Assembly: GCA_947424985.1 (NCBI GenBank)
Contig: CANDYN010000038.1
Span: 1 to 8,895, forward strand
DNA from: Rickettsiales bacterium
GTDB lineage: Bacteria; Pseudomonadota; Alphaproteobacteria; Rickettsiales; Deianiraeaceae
Reading direction: 5' to 3'
DNA: 8,895 nt
The notes beneath the pieces are model-generated. The model saw only the letters and a program-made list of their open reading frames with translations. It ran no database searches and was not told the DNA's origin. The stretch's first letter is position 1. Each line of letters begins with the position of its first letter. This document shows positions 6,373-8,895 of this stretch, one piece after another. Both the position numbers and the translations under genes were made by a program.

Positions 6373-8256
6373 ATGAGTAAATACATTTTTATTATTTACA
6401 TTTTGGTTTTTTTTGGAGTTAATTCCTGTGGGTTGCGAAGCTATGATCCTGAAACCGAGATGTCGAAAGAAGATTACGAAAGGAAACTTTCAAATAAAGC
6501 ATTGGGAGAAGATGGAATTCGTATGTGTCGTGTTGAGCCTCCAATTCCAAGACTTTCAAAAATAGTTGCAGTGCCGGAAAATCCAAAATTCAATGAAGAA
6601 AAGATGATAAGTATAAGTGCAAACGAAGACGTTCCGATAATAGATCTGCTTTTGGAAATCGGAAGAATCGCCGATGTTGACGTCGTGGTTGATAAAAGAA
6701 TTGAAGGCTCGATATTTCTAGCTATGAAAAATCGTCCATTGTTTGATGTTTTGGATAGAATTTGTGACTTCGCAGATTTACGATATGTTATGCAAAATGG
6801 CACAATAGTAATTGAATATGATGATCCATATTTGCACACATACGATGTAAGCTTTCTGAATATTAAAAGACAAAATTCTTCAAGTATAAATGTTTCTACG
6901 TCCGTTGTTGCTGGAGGCAGTATGAATGGTGGTTCATCAACCTCCCTTAGCTCAAGCTCACAAGATACCTTCTGGGAAGATGTAATGAAAAATATTACCC
7001 AAATCATAGCGGGAACTCAAAAAATTTCAGATACAAAAAGAGGAATTAGTAATCAAAATAATATGCAAGCTCAAATGTCAGGAAGCGATGGCTCTGATTC
7101 AAATAGTCCCTTTGGTGGAATTACAAATGCCTTGTCTGGTAATAATGCTACCGGAAATAATATGAATAATAACTTAAATGGCGGAAATAATGGAAGTGGT
7201 TCATCTGTTCTTGCAAATGGACAAAATGCCAATGGTGCAAGCGTTACTACGCCAGCTATGGCTACAGGGGATAGTGGTGGAGCCAGTAATACCAATATAA
7301 ATATCAGTAAATCAACTGGACTCATGTCGGTTGTTACAAGCAGAAAAGGGCATGAAAAAATTGCGAAATATCTTCAAGAACTAAAAATCAAAACAACTGC
7401 GCAAGTGTTAATTGAGGTAAAGTTAGCTGAAGTTACTCTTAGTAAAGCTTATGCACTTGGTATAGATTGGAGTTATTTAAAAGGAGCTAACTCTATTGCA
7501 ACAAGTGGACTCTCAACGCTTTCAAACCCCATATTAACTTTAAAAAGTACAAATGTAACAAGCTCAAATGAAACAATTACGAGTACGGTTAATATGCTTG
7601 AAACCTTTGGAACAACGAAAATTCTAGCAAGTCCGAGACTTATGGCTTTAAACAATCAGCAGGCGGTTTTAACTTTTGCAGATAATAGAGTTTTTTTTGA
7701 AATAAGTATTACCTCAAACGGAGCTGTCCTCAACACCGGAGGTGGTAGCGTTACTGCGCCAACTGTTAGCATTACTAGCTCTCCAAAAACAGTTCCCGTT
7801 GGAATAGTTTTAACTTTACAGCCATCAATCGACTTAAAAAACAAAAGTGTTATGCTAAGTGTCCGACCAACTTTATCTAGAGTAAAAGAATCAATAGAAG
7901 ATCCGGGATTCAATTTTGCTGCAAAACAAGCAAAAGTTACAGATGTTCCAGCAAATATGATTCCAATTACATCAGTGCGTGAAATGGATTCAATTTTAAA
8001 TATGAAAGATGGAGATATAATGATTATGGGAGGCTTTACTGAAAGAAGTTCAGAGATACATGAAAATGGAATCCCGGGACTCTCAAAGATACCGTTAATA
8101 GGTCGTCTATTTTCAAAAAAGACTGAAGAGATTAGTGTCAAAGAAATTGTGTTTATTATTAAAACAACAATTGTAAATGAAAATACTGATATACAAGAAT
8201 ACGATAAATATTTTTATAAAACGTTCTTTAGTGACCCTCGTGAACTTGTTTTCTAA
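6373..8256 (+). CDS. Lipoprotein secretin of type IV pilus/type II secretion (PilQ/MshL-like)
   Basis: Secretins form the multimeric outer-membrane pore for pili or secreted proteins. The 627-residue product has a lipoprotein signal peptide (VNSC, lipidated C19). An STN/N0-type domain lies at about 78-150 (ISISANEDVPIIDLLLEIGRIADVDVV). The TYDVSFLNIKRQNSSSINVS segment at 156-175 resembles MshL/PilQ proteins. A 224-310 insertion is N/G/S-rich and low-complexity. The secretin domain begins with the STGLMSVVTSRKGHEKIAKYL region at 314-333. TKILASPRLMALNNQQAVL, VPVGIVLTLQPSI (474-486) and the signature GGFTERSSEIHENGIPGLSKIPLIGRLF (553-580) follow. The C-terminal tail (600-627) is short. MshL of the MSHA-type pilus is the closest type by these motifs, but PilQ or GspD cannot be excluded by eye. 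It overlaps no gene; trxB starts 5 nt downstream. Confidence 0.9.
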   Translation: MSKYIFIIYILVFFGVNSCGLRSYDPETEMSKEDYERKLSNKALGEDGIRMCRVEPPIPRLSKIVAVPENPKFNEEKMISISANEDVPIIDLLLEIGRIADVDVVVDKRIEGSIFLAMKNRPLFDVLDRICDFADLRYVMQNGTIVIEYDDPYLHTYDVSFLNIKRQNSSSINVSTSVVAGGSMNGGSSTSLSSSSQDTFWEDVMKNITQIIAGTQKISDTKRGISNQNNMQAQMSGSDGSDSNSPFGGITNALSGNNATGNNMNNNLNGGNNGSGSSVLANGQNANGASVTTPAMATGDSGGASNTNINISKSTGLMSVVTSRKGHEKIAKYLQELKIKTTAQVLIEVKLAEVTLSKAYALGIDWSYLKGANSIATSGLSTLSNPILTLKSTNVTSSNETITSTVNMLETFGTTKILASPRLMALNNQQAVLTFADNRVFFEISITSNGAVLNTGGGSVTAPTVSITSSPKTVPVGIVLTLQPSIDLKNKSVMLSVRPTLSRVKESIEDPGFNFAAKQAKVTDVPANMIPITSVREMDSILNMKDGDIMIMGGFTERSSEIHENGIPGLSKIPLIGRLFSKKTEEISVKEIVFIIKTTIVNENTDIQEYDKYFYKTFFSDPRELVF

Positions 8257-8261
8257 GATTT

Positions 8262-8895
8262 ATGGCAAGTTTTGAAACAAATGTATTAATTATTGGCTCA
8301 GGTGCAGCTGGATATACGGCAGCTATTTATGCAGCAAGGGCAAATCTAAAACCAATTTTGATCTCGGGAGAGCAGGTCGGTGGACAGCTTACAATTACAA
8401 CCGATGTTGAAAACTATCCAGGATTTGAAAATACAATTCAAGGACCTTGGCTCATGGAACAAATGGAAAAACAAGTAAAAAACGTTGGTACGGACATAAG
8501 AGTTGGGATTATCTCAGAGGTAGATTTTTCAAAAAGACCTTTTGTATGTAAAACAAGCGAAGGAGATGAATATATTGCAAAAACTGTTATTATAGCAACA
8601 GGTGCTTCAGCGAAATGGCTTGGGCTTGAAAGTGAAATGAAGTTTCGTGGGCATGGAGTTTCCGGCTGTGCAACATGTGATGGATTTTTCTTTCGTAACA
8701 AAGTTGTTGCGGTAATTGGTGGTGGGAACACGGCCGTTGAAGAGGCTTTGTATTTAACAAATCATGCCTCAAAGGTATATTTGATACATAGAAAAGATAC
8801 TCTGAGAGCAGAAAAAGTTTTGCAAGAAAGATTGTTTGCTAATGAAAAAGTGCTTCCGCTTTGGAATTTTGAAGTGGATGAATTTATTGGAAATG
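8262..8895 (+). CDS. trxB: Thioredoxin reductase, 3' truncated by window end
   Basis: TrxB is a cytosolic flavoenzyme that passes electrons from NADPH through FAD and a redox disulfide to thioredoxin. The visible 211 residues hold the FAD-binding GSGAAG (12-17) after a beta strand (TNVLIIGSG), the GGQLTITTDVENYPGF segment (40-55), the IIATGAS motif (110-116), the redox-active SGCATCDG with C136 and C139, and the NADPH-binding GGGNTAVEEA (153-162) with HRKDTLRA (176-183). E. coli TrxB has 321 residues, so about a third of the gene lies beyond the window. The ATG at 8262 gives the standard short N-terminus. It begins 5 nt after the secretin stop, so it is probably the distal part of the same transcript. 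No Shine-Dalgarno precedes it. Confidence 0.95.
   Translation, partial: MASFETNVLIIGSGAAGYTAAIYAARANLKPILISGEQVGGQLTITTDVENYPGFENTIQGPWLMEQMEKQVKNVGTDIRVGIISEVDFSKRPFVCKTSEGDEYIAKTVIIATGASAKWLGLESEMKFRGHGVSGCATCDGFFFRNKVVAVIGGGNTAVEEALYLTNHASKVYLIHRKDTLRAEKVLQERLFANEKVLPLWNFEVDEFIGN

Noticed and set aside
6474..7007. 177-residue minus-strand ORF inside the secretin gene (also 7071-7325 and 7656-8141 minus)
   Set aside because: Antisense to a clear secretin reading frame with well-conserved motifs; the translation is unlike any protein.
8438..8731. Minus-strand ORFs within trxB (8438-8731 and 8590-8772)
   Set aside because: Antisense shadows of a strongly conserved thioredoxin reductase frame.
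1..8895. tRNA, rRNA, CRISPR array or transposase genes
   Set aside because: I looked on both strands and found no cloverleaf, rRNA motif, regularly spaced repeat array or transposase-like frame.

Overview
The window is AT-rich, and every gene I can support lies on the + strand. It looks like chromosomal DNA of a low-GC alphaproteobacterium, perhaps from Rickettsiales or a related host-associated lineage. The reasons are the mitochondrial/alphaproteobacterial type of Nfu (N-terminal Nfu domain plus CxxC domain), the low GC content, and closely packed housekeeping genes beside lineage-specific low-complexity proteins. The taxonomic placement is inference; no rRNA or other marker is present to settle it.

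Left part (1-2520), loosely packed and partly unfamiliar. It opens with the 3' end of a glutamine-rich protein gene that seems to carry a one-base frameshift in a C5 tract. A weak terminator-like hairpin follows. Next come nfu (Fe-S cluster scaffold/carrier) and, 6 nt after it, a tiny membrane-protein ORF built from a duplicated 22-codon transmembrane unit. A 106-bp intergenic element closed by a 12-bp inverted repeat comes after that. Then a 362-residue protein has a folded-looking head and a long Q-rich tail; its C-terminus resembles the broken gene at the left edge, so two Q-rich paralogues seem to flank nfu.

Junction (2521-2749). This holds two related hairpins made of GTCAAG/CTTGAC arms. 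The right arm of the second one doubles as a consensus -35 box (TTGACA) just before mgtE.

Right part (2750-8895), a tight run that looks like one operon: mgtE (Mg2+ channel/transporter), infC (initiation factor IF-3), a secreted TPR protein, a prepilin peptidase-like A24 protease with a degenerate N-terminal domain, a lipoprotein secretin of the PilQ/MshL type, and trxB (thioredoxin reductase), which is cut by the window end. Gaps from infC onwards are only 4-21 nt. The TPR protein, peptidase and secretin form a type IV pilus or type II secretion-like module inserted between translation and redox housekeeping genes. A plausible division of labour is that the peptidase matures (pseudo)pilins, the secretin forms the outer-membrane pore, and the periplasmic TPR protein helps assemble it.

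None of the start codons is preceded by a recognisable Shine-Dalgarno sequence. The three candidate promoters share a CTTGACT or CTTGACA -35 and imply very short leaders.
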